Assembly (NCBI RefSeq): GCF_030848805.1
Contig: NC_092362.1
Span: forward strand, 23,135,020 to 23,199,019
Source of the DNA: Temnothorax longispinosus
Taxonomy: Eukaryota > Arthropoda > Insecta > Hymenoptera > Formicidae
Direction: 5' to 3'
DNA length: 64,000 bases
Below, one piece after another: positions 38,843 through 50,500 of the stretch. Each line of letters begins with the position of its first letter. Position 1 is the first letter of the stretch. The notes beneath the pieces are model-generated. The model ran no database searches. It was not told the DNA's origin and saw only the letters and a program-made list of their open reading frames with translations. The position numbers and the translations under genes were made by a program.

Positions 38843-39241
38843 TTAAAGATCTAGCAAACCCCATTCGTCATACATTGGAAGTCTCTTCATCATCAATTTT
38901 TTATAACTCTCGCCCTTTAGACCCGGATTTGAATAAGAGCCACTGCTCATGATTTCATCCAAATCTTTCGCCTCAGTCTTACAGCACAGCACGATCGGTA
39001 AAATTGAGAAGGATGCTATCATTCCATAGCTGGCTCTACGTTTTAGGGTAGCTTTCAGTTCTTCTATGGTGGGTGGCTGCGTCTTGCAGCCCAGTCGCTT
39101 CATAGTCGCCGACAGTGCGCTAAGATATTCATTTAATAAAACATCTTTCTTGTTTTCAATGACATCCGGGGAAGGACTTGTACTGAGAAAATACTGAAGA
39201 TCGATTGCCGGCGATGTGTAGACACATAGTTGGAAGTCCAC
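38843..39241 (-). CDS. EcKL coding exon 5 and stop
   Basis: This exon encodes residues 275-406 and a TAA stop at 38843-38845. It begins VDFQLCVYTSPAIDLQYFL, the expected continuation after the catalytic loop in this family. The tail ends EWGLLDL. The preceding intron is 671 bp with acceptor ATTACAG. Confidence 0.93.
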   Translation of the reverse strand: MDFQLCVYTSPAIDLQYFLSTSPSPDVIENKKDVLLNEYLSALSATMKRLGCKTQPPTIEELKATLKRRASYGMIASFSILPIVLCCKTEAKDLDEIMSSGSYSNPGLKGESYKKLMMKRLPMYDEWGLLDL

Positions 39242-42200
39242 CTGTAATATCAAACGAACTCTGTCGATCGATCGATTTTTTGAGCTCCTAGCAATTGAAT
39301 TGGAAATGAAATTCGTGCCCCGGGAAAGAAGTGGGACTCGTGTTTAGGAAGTCGCGGCGAGAAAGTTGAGAGTTTGCGCGAATGACACGGGCAGACAGGT
39401 GGCGGATGTACCTGAATGCGATCAAACTGGATTTATGCATTATTCATAATATACTGCAATTTCAAATATCTCATATTAGCGCCGCCACTTTGTCTTGATC
39501 TCTAAAGTCAACATTGTGGATCATTAAAATGTATTAACATATATTGTATACTTTTCAGAATATTATGTATTTTGTTTATTTTTACGTAAATTTATTTTGC
39601 ATTGCATTCAACTACAAAAATAATAATGAAAATTCAGAAATATTATAGATAAGTAAAATAAAGTGACCGATGCTATATTTAAATTATGCTCACAATCCTT
39701 TACATTTTTCAAAATTAATCTTTTAAGATATTACAGTTTTAAAGTAAATATACGCTGTTTTAACAATATAAATCATGTCATTACATGCAGGTACAAATTA
39801 GATTTCATAAATTTCGTCATTTAATCTTAAATTTTAATCCTGATTATAATAAATCAATAAGCATTTATATTTAAAGAAAATACATGATTTTTTATAATGT
39901 GGTGGTACTTACACAAATGTGCTGAATAGGTTTGCCATTATTGTCATATTTGAACAACATATTGTTTACCCAAAAATCACCGTGATTAATAACATTGAAT
40001 TCATCCTCACATGGCTTGGTTGCATTTATACCTATTTTATATATGTGGTCGGTGAGTTTAGCAATTTTTTCCGAGTATCTAATAATAAAAGTCACATAAA
40101 CATGGAATTCTATAAAATTATGAAAAAAATCATAAATATTTGCTGTGTATATTCTAAACAACAATTTGTGCTTCTATATTTGCCAGTTTCTGCTTATTAT
40201 ATATACGCTTATTTACGTTATCTTAAATATTAAGAATTAGATTAATAAATATTGCGTGTATGGATGTAGGGTAAATCTTACTTTTTCATTCCCGGCCAAT
40301 TTGCAACCTCATCTGCTAAAGCTTTAACACTCATATTAAAAAAATTGCTCATTTCTGGTGGGTACTGCTCGTTAAACATTCCTTTCGAATACATCTCTTT
40401 TTGCTTTGGTTCCTAGATATTAAAATATTTTTATCAAAGAATATTGATATTTATTCATTTAATTATAAAATTTAGTAAATAAGTTTGTGGTGTAGACTGG
40501 AAGTTTAGAACGTTATATGTATACATGAGGCTATATAAAAAAATCTACGACATTAATTTTAATAATATATGATTTCTTAACAAATTTAGAGAATATTTTT
40601 TCTTGAAGATAGTTACGAGGAGAACCATTGTTACAATTTCTTAATGTAAATTTCAATATAAATTACAAATTACGATTTTATAAATGTAGAAGGACTTACT
40701 GCTTACAATTAGTTAGGCACATACGTGTCCATTTAAGTTAAAAGCTGAAAGCCCTTCCTTTTTAATTGCTTTATTTTTGAAGGTATTTGATATACGCGAT
40801 ATTTTAGTCGAGGAAAAGTCGATTTTCCTTAGGTACTAATTGTAAGAGAATAATTTGATATTTAAATCAAATAATTAGGACTCTCGATGATAAATAATAA
40901 AAATTAAAACAGAATAAATACTTTTACTTCGCCAGTCAAATAATAAACAACAATGGAAATATTAATCAATTCTACTGGCCATTATAATCGCCAAGACAAT
41001 ACGACCACGATTTGGTTCGATTATCGTCATGTAATCTTTGATACTTATATATAAGCATCTCATTTAAATAATTAAATTTATTGTGAAAAAACCCTGGCTG
41101 AGGTAATATTTTTCGCAATAAATTTAATTATTTAAATGAGATGCTTATAATATAAGTATTAAAGATATTACATGACGATAATCGAACCAAATCGTGGTCG
41201 TATTGTCTTGGCGATTATAATGGCCAGTAGAGTCGATTAATATTTCCATACTTGCGTTCTCCTGATCACTTGACTGTGACATCACATTCCAACCATATAC
41301 GTCAACACGTTACGAGCAGATCAGCTTTCCGACTTTCTAGTCCCGAAGCACTCATCCATAGCGTAACGGAGATCGTGAGAATTATTAAATTGTATTTGTT
41401 ATGCCGCTAATGATGACGCAATGCGGAGTCGAAACGTTCAGACAAAGATGTAAGAAGAATAAATAAGTAAATTTTGATTTATCACACGCACACAAATAAT
41501 CGCGTTGACTGAGGACCAGATTTAATTTGATATATGATTTTGAGTAAATTGTAGTTTTTTTTTCATGAAAGATATTTTTTAAAATTGTTTTCTTGGCTAA
41601 ACGCCGAGGCACGTGCTGTAATAAAGGATAATAAAGGATATTGGACTTTGGTTAAAACGGTTATTCTCCGCCAGGCATTTCTACTGGATCATTCGCCGTG
41701 TAGTTTCGAACTCCCATTCGACCATACGAAATCGCTGCGGTTTACAGTAACCATTATGCCGCACGCATTATTACAGTGTACATATCTGTAGTATCAGAGG
41801 ACCACGATATTTAGCTTGGATAGATTCACTTACGTAACAATCGTCAATGGACATAATAACTTTTCCTTATTCTAACATATATCTGTTCGAGCTCTTATAA
41901 ATTTTTCATGACTTTTATTACTAGTAATTTACTTGAGTCTTAAATGCATCATTTATGACAAAAAAGATGAGTGCTAAATTTCATCTTTTCAAACATGTTA
42001 TTAAACAATTTGAAACTAATTATATAAGTACAGCATAAGATTAATATATCTGCAAAAGATTTGTAACTTTATATTGTAAATATATTTTATTTTGTATATA
42101 TTTTATCAATTGCGTCTATAAATTTATTCTGAATTAGAATTTATTATACGAGAAATATTTTTTATTTTTTTTTTAAACAAAAGGTGTTGAATGTATGATA

Positions 42201-43697
42201 TTTTATTCTAAATAAATTAAAACGGATGATGAAATGCACTATTTATAAAATTCCCGATATATACTTATTTGTAAAACGTAAAAACTTTGCTTGCCACTAT
42301 ATATTTATGCAACAAGAAAATTCAATTTAGTATGAAGTTGAGCAATATGTTTGTATGTACACTACACAGTATTAAAACAAAACACTTGTACTTTTTTAAA
42401 TTATTAATTAGAAACTACTTTTCTATAGAATTAAAGTGTTAAGCACATTGTCTTAAAGCTTTACAAGTTTCAAACTTATCTCTTGACAGTATTCGAAGAA
42501 ATTAATGTTTCGTCGCTTCAAAATACATTAATGTCTATTACATGAAACTTTTGAATATTTCCGACGATTATGTATAATGCGTGTTTAATACTTCGTATAA
42601 TATAGTGCAAGAAGTCTCCTAGCATGCAATACAAAATGATTTTTCCATATAAATATATTACTTATATCATGCATGGGTTTTACATATTAACATGGAAATT
42701 TGCACCTTGTATGGTCCATGGTTTTGTGCCACTGACCTGAATTTGTGATAATCGCAATGAGACATTACAAGTAAGTCACGCGTGGTGATTTACCTTCTCG
42801 CATATGGCTATTGAAGTTGCGTGGAACCTGGCTAGTCCGTCAAGCGCCAATATGGTATGAGCTAGGTCAAGGCCAGACAGACGATCGGCCATGCGAAAGC
42901 CGAGAGGCGCGAGATCCTCCATCACCAGAAGCGTTGGATTTTTATTTTGCACGTATAGGCCTTTCCCGCTTAAGCGATGCTCCGGCCCTAACAACTTATT
43001 CATTTTATCCAAAGTATCTGACATCATCGATATCTCGGTGTGAAACATGCCTGATAATTCGATCTGTAAAAAGTTTATTTAAGATTATTTAATTAAATTT
43101 ATTTAAGATTAACAAATAAAATCTTTTAATCAAACAAGCATGCAATTATTTTTGTAATGTAAGGGTTTAAATAAAAAGTCTTGGTTTCCCAGAGATGACA
43201 AATAAATAATAATTCTATTCCGCAAATCAAAATTGATTTTAAAATGACTGAAGCATATATTTTTCTTCCAATATTTGTGCCTCTTTGAACTTGATAAAAA
43301 TAATTTTATTTTCAATCATTGATTGCCTTGAAAATAATTGTCTTGATCTTTTTGTTGAATAGAAATCTACTTCGAAATAGTGGAATCTGCATCAGTTTGA
43401 TGCATTTGCATTAGAAATATTATATTAGTTCAATCAACTTACCATGTCCTGACGAATGCCTTCAACTAGAGGCGAGATTTTGACAATGATTGATTTCTTC
43501 TCCGTAATTTTACTGCCGCCTTGGTCACGCGAAAATTCGGCAGTAACCCTAATCATGTCGCTGGTGTAGTTGTCACCCTTAGCCGTGGCCGGTTTCGAGA
43601 CTATATCGATCACCTGAATCGAGTTGTCGCCTTCCGACTTTCGCAGGATCTTCTCGACGAAGCATAGATTCAGCCATGCCGGTGTCTCTAGGGCCAT
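38843..43697 (-). CDS. ecdysteroid kinase-like (EcKL/CHK-like) protein, 5 coding exons
   Basis: The coding exons are 43697-43443, 43063-42794, 40412-40282, 40078-39913 and 39241-38843. They total 1221 nt, or 406 aa, which is close to the usual EcKL length. All junctions are GT-AG and the phases fit (0, 0, 2, 0). Visible family features are the N-terminal KPATAKGDNYTSDM block (residues 35-48), a likely ATP-binding Lys in IIVKISP (Lys73), MEDL hinge-like residues (133-136), ARFHATS (163-169), the phosphotransferase catalytic loop HGDFWVNN (251-258, with Asp253 and Asn258), and VDFQ (275-278, with Asp276 as the metal-binding Asp). The family belongs to the choline/aminoglycoside kinase fold. Known members phosphorylate ecdysteroids in some insects, and others are linked to detoxification; the substrate here is unknown. 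No frameshift or missing catalytic residue was seen. It is probably cytosolic, as no signal peptide is visible. Confidence 0.93.
39913..40078 (-). CDS. EcKL coding exon 4 (catalytic loop)
   Basis: A 166-nt exon whose first base completes Lys219. It ends at Cys274 before GTAAGT. It carries the catalytic loop HGDFWVNNMLFKYD, the strongest family signature in the window. The intron before it is 203 bp. Confidence 0.93.
40282..40412 (-). CDS. EcKL coding exon 3
   Basis: A 131-nt exon encoding residues 176-218 and the first two bases of codon 219. It is too short for a long frame and has no in-frame start, but TAG|GAA and AAA|GTAAGA borders are present and its phase fits both neighbours. The sequence EPKQKEMYSKGMFNEQYPPE resembles the linker between the FHA and catalytic-loop segments of the family. 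Confidence 0.88.
40702..40846. mobile_element. candidate small inverted-repeat element in an EcKL intron
   Basis: The 12-bp ends CTTACAATTAGT (40702-40713) and ACTAATTGTAAG (40835-40846) are exact inverted repeats enclosing 145 bp in total, with no coding capacity. Target-site duplication is not visible, and 12 bp of AT-rich inverted repeat is not decisive. It lies 106 bp from a much longer foldback in the same intron. Confidence 0.35.
40953..41249. repeat. long near-perfect foldback in an EcKL intron
   Basis: The left arm (40953-41090, 138 bp) and right arm (41109-41249, 141 bp) are reverse complements with about four mismatches and two small gaps, around an 18-bp loop. The high identity suggests a recent origin or gene conversion. 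It lies inside the 2381-bp intron between coding exons 2 and 3 of the kinase gene. If that intron is transcribed, it would form a hairpin with a stem of about 138 bp. It could be a foldback transposon or MITE, but no target-site duplication was found. Confidence 0.92.
41250..42793 (-). other. rest of EcKL intron between coding exons 2 and 3
   Basis: AT-rich intronic sequence, slightly more CpG-rich near 41230-41380 and 41590-41770. No gene or clear repeat was recognised. The adjoining intron part at 40413-40701 is likewise featureless. Confidence 0.6.
42794..43063 (-). CDS. EcKL coding exon 2
   Basis: This exon encodes residues 86-175 in 270 nt, phase 0 at both ends. The acceptor is TTTTTACAG and the donor GTAAAT. 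It includes LLVMEDLAPLGF and LDGLARFHATS, both typical of the family. The intron before it is 379 bp, and the one after it is 2381 bp and contains two inverted-repeat elements. Confidence 0.92.
43443..43697 (-). CDS. EcKL coding exon 1
   Basis: This exon encodes residues 1-85. The start at 43697 is preferred because it lies two bases after a CAG acceptor (exon start 43699) with a pyrimidine-containing tail, and because homologous proteins typically begin with a short segment like MALETPAWL. An alternative in-frame ATG at 43742 would read through that acceptor and add 15 residues. The donor GTAAGT follows the complete codon for Met85. The exon carries the KGDNYTSDM block and the likely ATP-binding lysine. 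Confidence 0.9.
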
Positions 43698-45710
43698 TTC
43701 TGAAATTGGAATTGGAATTGGAGAATTTTCCCGACAAATCATTGTTCTTCCCGCCGTGTCACGAAACGCGAAAACGATTCTTTACGATAACTTATTGTTC
43801 GCGGCGAGATTTATCACGTTTTCTTTCTCCCTTTCCAGCCGGCTCCCTCCCACTCATTCCGGCCTTTCCACCCTTTTCTTCGTCGCGCCTCTTCCGCCGT
43901 TTTTTCCTTGCCTCCCCGTCGTTTCTTTCTTTATGTCCGATATTCAAGACGGGCGCATTCTCCTACGTTTGAGATCGCTGTTTCAATTAAGAGCGTAATG
44001 GAAAGCCGCCTTACCCTTTTCCCTTTTTGGCCAACGGTATACGTACGTTCCGCGTTGAGATCCCGTCGAACGTGATCGAGTTGCGGTATTTGCGAGAAAT
44101 TTACGACGCGTCTGGCGCGCCGCGATCGCGTACGTACTTGTGGTCAAACGACGTCGGCCATATTTCACCTTGATGAGTTTTCTCAGAAATGTTTTCCGCG
44201 GTTTTCTCAGAATCAAATCCGCTTATTATTAGATGGACGTTTAATGAGGAACTTAACTTATGAGGAACACATATAATTTTAATAATATATAAATAATTTA
44301 TAGCATATGATGTAAACCACATTGAAAATGGTTTACTAATTAAGTGCCAGAAATACAAATAAGTGACAAAACTTTTTATTCTTTAATCGACTTCAAATAA
44401 ATTTTATTTTAATTAAATTGTAATACATTTTAATTGCAATAATTAATGTAATAAATTGATTAAAATGGATTTAAGAGAATTTTAATAAAATAGATGGTAA
44501 CATTTAAAAAATGCATATAATTATACAAATCGTATACTTCATAAATATGTATTGATATGTCTGATTACGTAATACCTCTTTTTCATACTATTTTTACATT
44601 AAATAACTCTAACATACTAACATTAATCATTACGAAAACAAAAACAAAAATGAGGTTAAAGTTAAAAACTATTCGTTTGTCGTAATAATTGCTCAAGCAA
44701 GTATGTAATCGCGTATGTCATGCTTAGATAAAGCGTAACACATAATTATACACTTGCAGTAGAGTCACTGTGTTATTAAAGAATATGAACGTATAATTTC
44801 TTTATATCGAAGTCAAATTAGGATTATCATTTAATCGAAATCGTTGTACATTGTTACGTCTTAATATGTTACCTTTTATTTATTTGAAAAAATTGCCTTT
44901 TGCTAGCTTCACAATTTTCAATGTCAATAATCATCAATTTGCCACGTCACGTAGTTAAATATGTAAATCTGTTTGATTGTTCGTTTTATTATATTACCAT
45001 TATTGTAGTTTTTTCTAAGAAGTATTTACGACAGATTTCTATATATTTTTATTTTAATACATTTTAATATTAGAATAACATACTATATTGCTTAATTGTT
45101 AAAGACATCAAAAGTCGGCCTCAAGTCGTCGAGAGATACAAAAATATCGCTAATTATATTTGCTGCAGAGCAAACTCATAAAGTACATGTAACACTCAAA
45201 TGAATCTTGTTAGATTAAATCTACTTATCTTAAAAGAAAACAAACTTAAGTTTTTTCCTCAATTTTGATGAACTTTGGATATGTTGCAATACAAATGAAA
45301 ATAAGAGTATTTTTAGTGCTCTTACGCATGTAAAAGGAGTGAAACACTCTATCGGAAAAAATTAATTTTTATGTTTCTAATTTAAGCGTATATCTCACCG
45401 AAACGATAAGGGATAGGCAAAAAGGTTCTAACTGAACTTTTAATACATACGATTTTATAGTGACGCTTCTTTTATGATGCACGAAATTGTGATTAATATT
45501 ATGTTATTGTGTAAATACATTTATTAATATTACCATGTTGCATCATTCTAATTAATTTTTTTATCTTTTTGAATAAGCCTTGATACCAAACTAAAGTTTG
45601 GTTTATTTAATTGACTTTTTAAACTATATTTTAATAAATATATTACTATCATTATATGTCAAAATTATATGTGTGCTTATTATATTTATGCAGTCAGAAA
45701 TGATTAATCA

Positions 45711-45763
45711 AATCGACATCATGCATTCGACGTCGATGCATCGATGAATAGTCGATGTCGAAT
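45711..45763. repeat. nested imperfect palindrome rich in CGA and GATGC
   Basis: A central 21-bp near-palindrome (45721-45741, core TCGACGTCGA) is enclosed by CGACATC (from 45714) and GATGTCG (to 45760). No family is recognised. Confidence 0.55.
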
Positions 45764-46126
45764 ACTGACTAGTATTTTTGTCATTTTTGGCCTTATATTT
45801 ACTTATACTGTTTTTTTTGTAATTGTTTTTATGTTAATTGAGTAATCATAAATATTTCTATAATATTTCTATGTCTTTTGGCCAATTCTCCCCCTCCCTC
45901 TCTTTCTCTTTCTATTCACATCGAATACGTAATATACATATATGTATATATTTATATTGTGCTTTCCGACTTTGGATTAATTCGAAATTGAGTTAGCCGA
46001 AAGACAATAAAAGTCTTACAGAAATAGTCTCAATTTCTCAATTAAAAACAATTGTGAAGATGACAAAGCAAGGTCGAAGATGACAAAGATATCAACTAGT
46101 ATCTGATATCAACTATTTATCGATGC

Positions 46127-46140
46127 AATTGACGTCAATT
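46127..46140. promoter_or_regulatory. perfect palindrome with CRE-type core
   Basis: AATTGACGTCAATT is an exact 14-bp palindrome whose centre TGACGTCA matches the bZIP/CREB site. It lies about 0.7 kb downstream of the candidate EcKL leader exon, inside its intron. Function is not shown. Confidence 0.3.
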
Positions 46141-46838
46141 CAACTAATAATTTCTGGTTGTTAATCTCAAAAAGCGTAACAAATTTTATTGCATTGAGAA
46201 ATTGAAATGATATTTGTTATGGCCTATCTTCTTTAATTTAAGAAGTAAAGAAAAGACGTCGTTATTTTTTTGTGTTGGACAGATGTATTCGATTTATATT
46301 GATATTCGATTTCTACATTATTATATTAATTTTTATAAAGTATATGATTGTTTAAAGATATGGAAAATTATTTATGCGGCTCTAAAAAATATTGTCTATA
46401 AGCTAGACAAATATCATAACAACTTTTATAATCACGTTCGTAATGTTTGCGTTATGTATGTTTATAACTTAAACTCTTCTTCTCTCAAACTCATGTAACT
46501 CCATGCAAATTAGACGGAATAAACTTTTGAGATTTTCCACTGATGTAGCATTTTTGTAAAATCATATTTTCTTAAATTATATTAAAGTCTATAAAATTAT
46601 GTGTCATATAATTTATTCAGGTGCTTTTTATTCCTATTTATTCATATTTATATCATTGCATTATCACATATTATTGCATTATTAGCAAGTTGATCTCATA
46701 TTTTTGAAGTATAATACGGTATAAGAGTTCACTATAATTACATGTTTTACAAGACTTTATCTAAAACTTTTATCAATAAATTCCGACCGAATGTCAGTTT
46801 GTGGAAAACAGAGTGTTGATAATAATCGACACACTAAC

Positions 46839-46940
46839 CTGTAAAAATTGCTTCGACTTTGGTTGTCTATTTCACTTAAATCCTCACTTCACTGTGCCGT
46901 TTCGTAAAGTCGCGAAGTGATGCACGCAGAACTCAGAAGT
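46839..46940 (-). other. candidate EcKL 5' untranslated leader exon
   Basis: The exon would run from a start near 46915-46940 to ACAG followed by the donor GTTAGT (GT at 46838-46837). It contains no ATG, as expected of a leader, and would join the CAG acceptor in front of the start codon at 43697. TATA boxes lie at the right distance upstream. The joining is inferred from splice and promoter signals only. The exact start site cannot be fixed from the sequence. Confidence 0.45.
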
Positions 46941-46947
46941 GACAGGC

Positions 46948-46977
46948 TTTATATCTACATCAGTGCATTCTTTTATA
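46948..46977 (-). promoter_or_regulatory. two TATA boxes, candidate EcKL promoter
   Basis: On the minus strand, TATAAAAG lies at 46977-46970 and ATATAAAG at 46954-46947. Each could place a start at an initiator-like TCACTT (A at 46940 or 46918), about 35 bp downstream. The pair suggests two alternative starts for the kinase leader. Confidence 0.45.
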
Positions 46978-47426
46978 CTCTTGAATGAAATTGCGGGTAT
47001 ACGTATATTTTCATTCGCTACCGCAGATGACGACTGTCACGAACATGACATATGATCTGCTTGGTCACCATTTATACCGTCGGACTTCCTGATTTATTCT
47101 GAGCCTGAGATAACTGAGATTTGGCATTAAACTCATGTCGATTTAGCCTCAATAAACTAATAGACGTTAACTTAATCGAGAGAGATAACAGAGTGATGAT
47201 AAGACACTAACACTCGTGCGATCATGAACTGAATACGATAAGCATGATGCCGCTAGAAGCGTGCACTTGCCATCCTGATATTGAGACAAGAGAGGGAGTT
47301 CTGTTTCATTGAGACTGGCAAACGTTAAAGGAAATTATAAATGAGTATATATTGTACATGAACGTGTGAATATGTATATTAAGAAAGGAAGATTTCGGAG
47401 GAATGCATGAAATTCATCAGATTTTG

Positions 47427-47561
47427 CACGGAAAATAAGGATTACCTTTTGTTAAAGTTTTGCTACTATTGCTAAATTATAGCTCTCGCTGCAAAAAAAT
47501 GTTAGTTATCCCTGTTTTACAACTAAATTTGCTATAGTAGCTATAATCCTTTTTTTCCGTG
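47427..47561. mobile_element. palindromic MITE, copy 2 (shortened)
   Basis: The ends are CACGGAAAA (from 47427) and TTTTTTTCCGTG (to 47561), matching the ends of the copy at 20180-20375. The 41-bp block 47457-47497 is identical to 20286-20326. It is about 60 bp shorter because most of the left arm is missing, so it folds less completely. Confidence 0.75.
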
Positions 47562-50500
47562 TAAGGATGTACGATTTCCAAAATTAATTCATGCATTATT
47601 CGTCGCCGTCCATAATACCGTCATCCTAAACTTGAATAATTTTTCTGAACGGCGAGAATATAGTGGAATTATTCACGAAGGTCGTCTATCATAAGCGTTA
47701 TCTCGGGATATGAAATTCATATGTGATATTTAAGGGGAAAAAATCTCCGCGGATTTCACACTCTGCGTCAATATATATGCATCTCAGTCAACATACATAT
47801 TGCTCTTTTATTGAATAAATGAAGCGAGACAACACTTCATCAACGTACTGATAATTAAAGTGACAAATGCGTTTAATATTTGCTTATTATGTATTTTTGC
47901 CTGCATGTACATTTAATTTATTACAAAATTGTTCCGCATTATTGTCCTCTTAAAATATTTATTCTTCTTCGATTTCCATGACTAAAAAAATGTGAATTGT
48001 CTACTGATCTCTCAAATCATAAAAAATTGTTCATATATATTTTTTCATTTTCATCCACAACTACTTTTGTAATAACATATACGTCTCTAACATTTTTTTA
48101 CTTAACTTACTTCACTGTACTGTTAATGTAACTCAGATTTTAATAATCATTAAAATATTAATCAAATTTCGACATTTTTAATTTTATAATGATTATTACG
48201 AAAATAATTTGGTAAATTTGGAACTGAGACACATGTTAACTATCGTGAGAATTTCCGGTTGGTAATCTTAAGTGCGTGATGCACGCATGTTACTAAGAAA
48301 CAGCTCGTGTACTTAGAATGTAATATAATAGAAAAAAAAGCAAATTACGAAAGTAAATTATGAAGAAAAGATGTTAATCTAAAATATTTCTGAATGATTT
48401 TAATGTCGGCAATCATGTATTAATTGTATTATGTTAATCAAAATGCTTATCTATTCCATACAATGAGATATCGATATATCAATACTACATAATGATAATG
48501 ATACTATGTCGATACTATGACGATGAACGATAACAATAATCACAGACAATGATATTTCAAAACATCTATTCAAACAATAAGATCGATCTTTTATGTAAAG
48601 TATGCTTATTAGACATTTAATTTAATACGTGATTAATAATATAAGGAAAAGACTGTAATATACAAAATTAATTAATTATTTGCACGCAAATGATGAATAA
48701 GCAAGGAGTTTGCATTTCATAAAATGCACGCAATCTCTAGAATCTTTATGTAACAGATGATATTTTGTTCTTCAACAATTCGCACGCGCGGTTGTTTCGC
48801 TGTTCAGGAAGTTAATTGACGCGATTATAAAATCGCACAGTAAACGTTACGACATCCGCGCAAGTCATCGTTGTCTGTGATTAGTCTTTATCTTGATTAT
48901 ACCATATTATTCGATTTAACAACGTAATCCATTGGATTATGAGCGTGGTATTGCAGCATTGCACATTAGAGTAATAAAAAATTTTATCAGGATCCAATGG
49001 GTATTTACCCGTTTACTTTATATCAGATGTTTTTTTTATATCTTTTTTTTCCTTGTACCTTTTTTAGAAGTGGATCCCAGACTTTGTCCAGATTGATAAG
49101 GAGCGGAGGAAGGAAAAAGGAGAAAGAGGGAGGGGTTGTTTAAGGGAGAGTAGGGAACAAAGGAAACAATTTAATGTGTGGGAAATAAACTTAATTACTA
49201 GAAAGTATTTTTTGGATAGGAGTTCGTTGTCATTTTCTTTGTTTATAGCGGAGGTTTGACGCTTGATATGCACCATCTCCGAGATCAGTCTTTTTGCATA
49301 TAGGACGGTTTTTTCTTAGTCTGAACATTTTCAAACTCACGGTCAGTTTCTAGTCGATGCGATGGTCGGAGATGATCGAAGAGAAGATTTTTTTATGTCA
49401 GCATGATGCTTTTTAACGATACTTTGATTTAAGCTGCCTTTCTGTTTGAATACATCGACACGAGCTCTTAGTTGTGGCTCTAGTAAACCCTTTTTTATTT
49501 TATTGATTTTTAATTAGATAAGATTTTTTTTAATTAATAAGTTTTTAAATTTAATCGTTTAATTTTAATCTTGAGTAATACTAAAACTATAAAAATATAA
49601 ACAAATATAGGAATTACATTTTATTTTAAAAATTAGAGGAACAAATTTTCTTGACATGTATAACGCCATGATATTTTTAAAATATATATATACAAAATTT
49701 GTTATCAGATAGCATCCAAAATGTAAAATAACTGCGGCAATGTATATAGAATTAGATTAGAAATATTTTTATGTTAAATTTGAATATTGTATTATATAAT
49801 ATTTTAGTGTTATGTTTCTAACAAATGACTTATTTAATAATTAGTTATGAACTCAATATAAATTAAAATTAGTTTTAATATGACTGTAAATGTCATATTT
49901 AAAAACGAATACACGAATAGATTGAGATAATATTGTATCTAATTGTACAGATGTATACGCGGCGATTATCGCACTGCATATATAGACATCTGCTCGATTT
50001 GTATTGATCGAGTTTATACATCGATAGGTTATATGTATTGAGAGATTAAACTATTTTTTATTTGTGACATCTATGGATTGCTCGTTTTCGGCTTAGTATT
50101 ATTTATTATTATTGTTGAAGCATACGAGCTAGATTCTATTGATGTATTGATCGACTTTGTTTATCAGAAGTTTTTATTACAAAATGAGTACATTTTTAGT
50201 TTATTTAAATCTTTTGCGATTTATGTAAATGTATATATAACTGAGTTTCTAAAATATTATATTTTTTATTTAAATTTGTATGTTGATAAAGAAGAAGGTT
50301 TCTTTTAAAATAAATGTTTATGAATTTCACAATTGATAATAAAATTACATGATGAGATTCATTATAAAATGTTTATTATATAATGATAAGTAAGTACTGA
50401 TGTTTTATTGATATCTTATTGATGTGTTAGTACTGAATAAGTTAATATGAATAAATGAGGAATTATTTATTTCTTAAAAGATTTACAAACCTCTTATCGA

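Larger units (their letters stand above)
43700..46838 (-). other. candidate EcKL leader intron
   Basis: This would be a 3139-bp intron between the leader exon and the acceptor in front of the start codon. At 43740-44170 there is a CpG-rich and partly pyrimidine-rich block (43800-43930) that could instead be a closer promoter. The rest is AT-rich. It includes a nested palindrome (45711-45763) and the exact 14-bp palindrome AATTGACGTCAATT (46127-46140), which contains a CRE-type TGACGTCA core. Confidence 0.4.

Noticed and set aside
39919..40233. 104-codon plus-strand frame
   Set aside because: It is the antisense shadow of the EcKL catalytic-loop exon and its intron.
43698..43742. EcKL N-terminal extension from an upstream in-frame ATG
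   Set aside because: The extra codons come from a repeated pyrimidine-rich segment that reads as the tail of an intron ending in CAG just before the preferred start.
43624..43998. Plus-strand frames of 124 and 98 codons
   Set aside because: They overlap EcKL coding exon 1 and a pyrimidine-rich block on the opposite strand, so they are shadows.
47565..47580. A further TTAA-element end (AAGGATGTACG)
   Set aside because: Only about 9 bases match the 57114 end, there is no TTAA and no partner end nearby.
50078..50308. 76-codon frame rich in hydrophobic residues
   Set aside because: Very AT-rich DNA favours Phe, Ile, Leu and Tyr codons. No receptor or transporter motif was seen.
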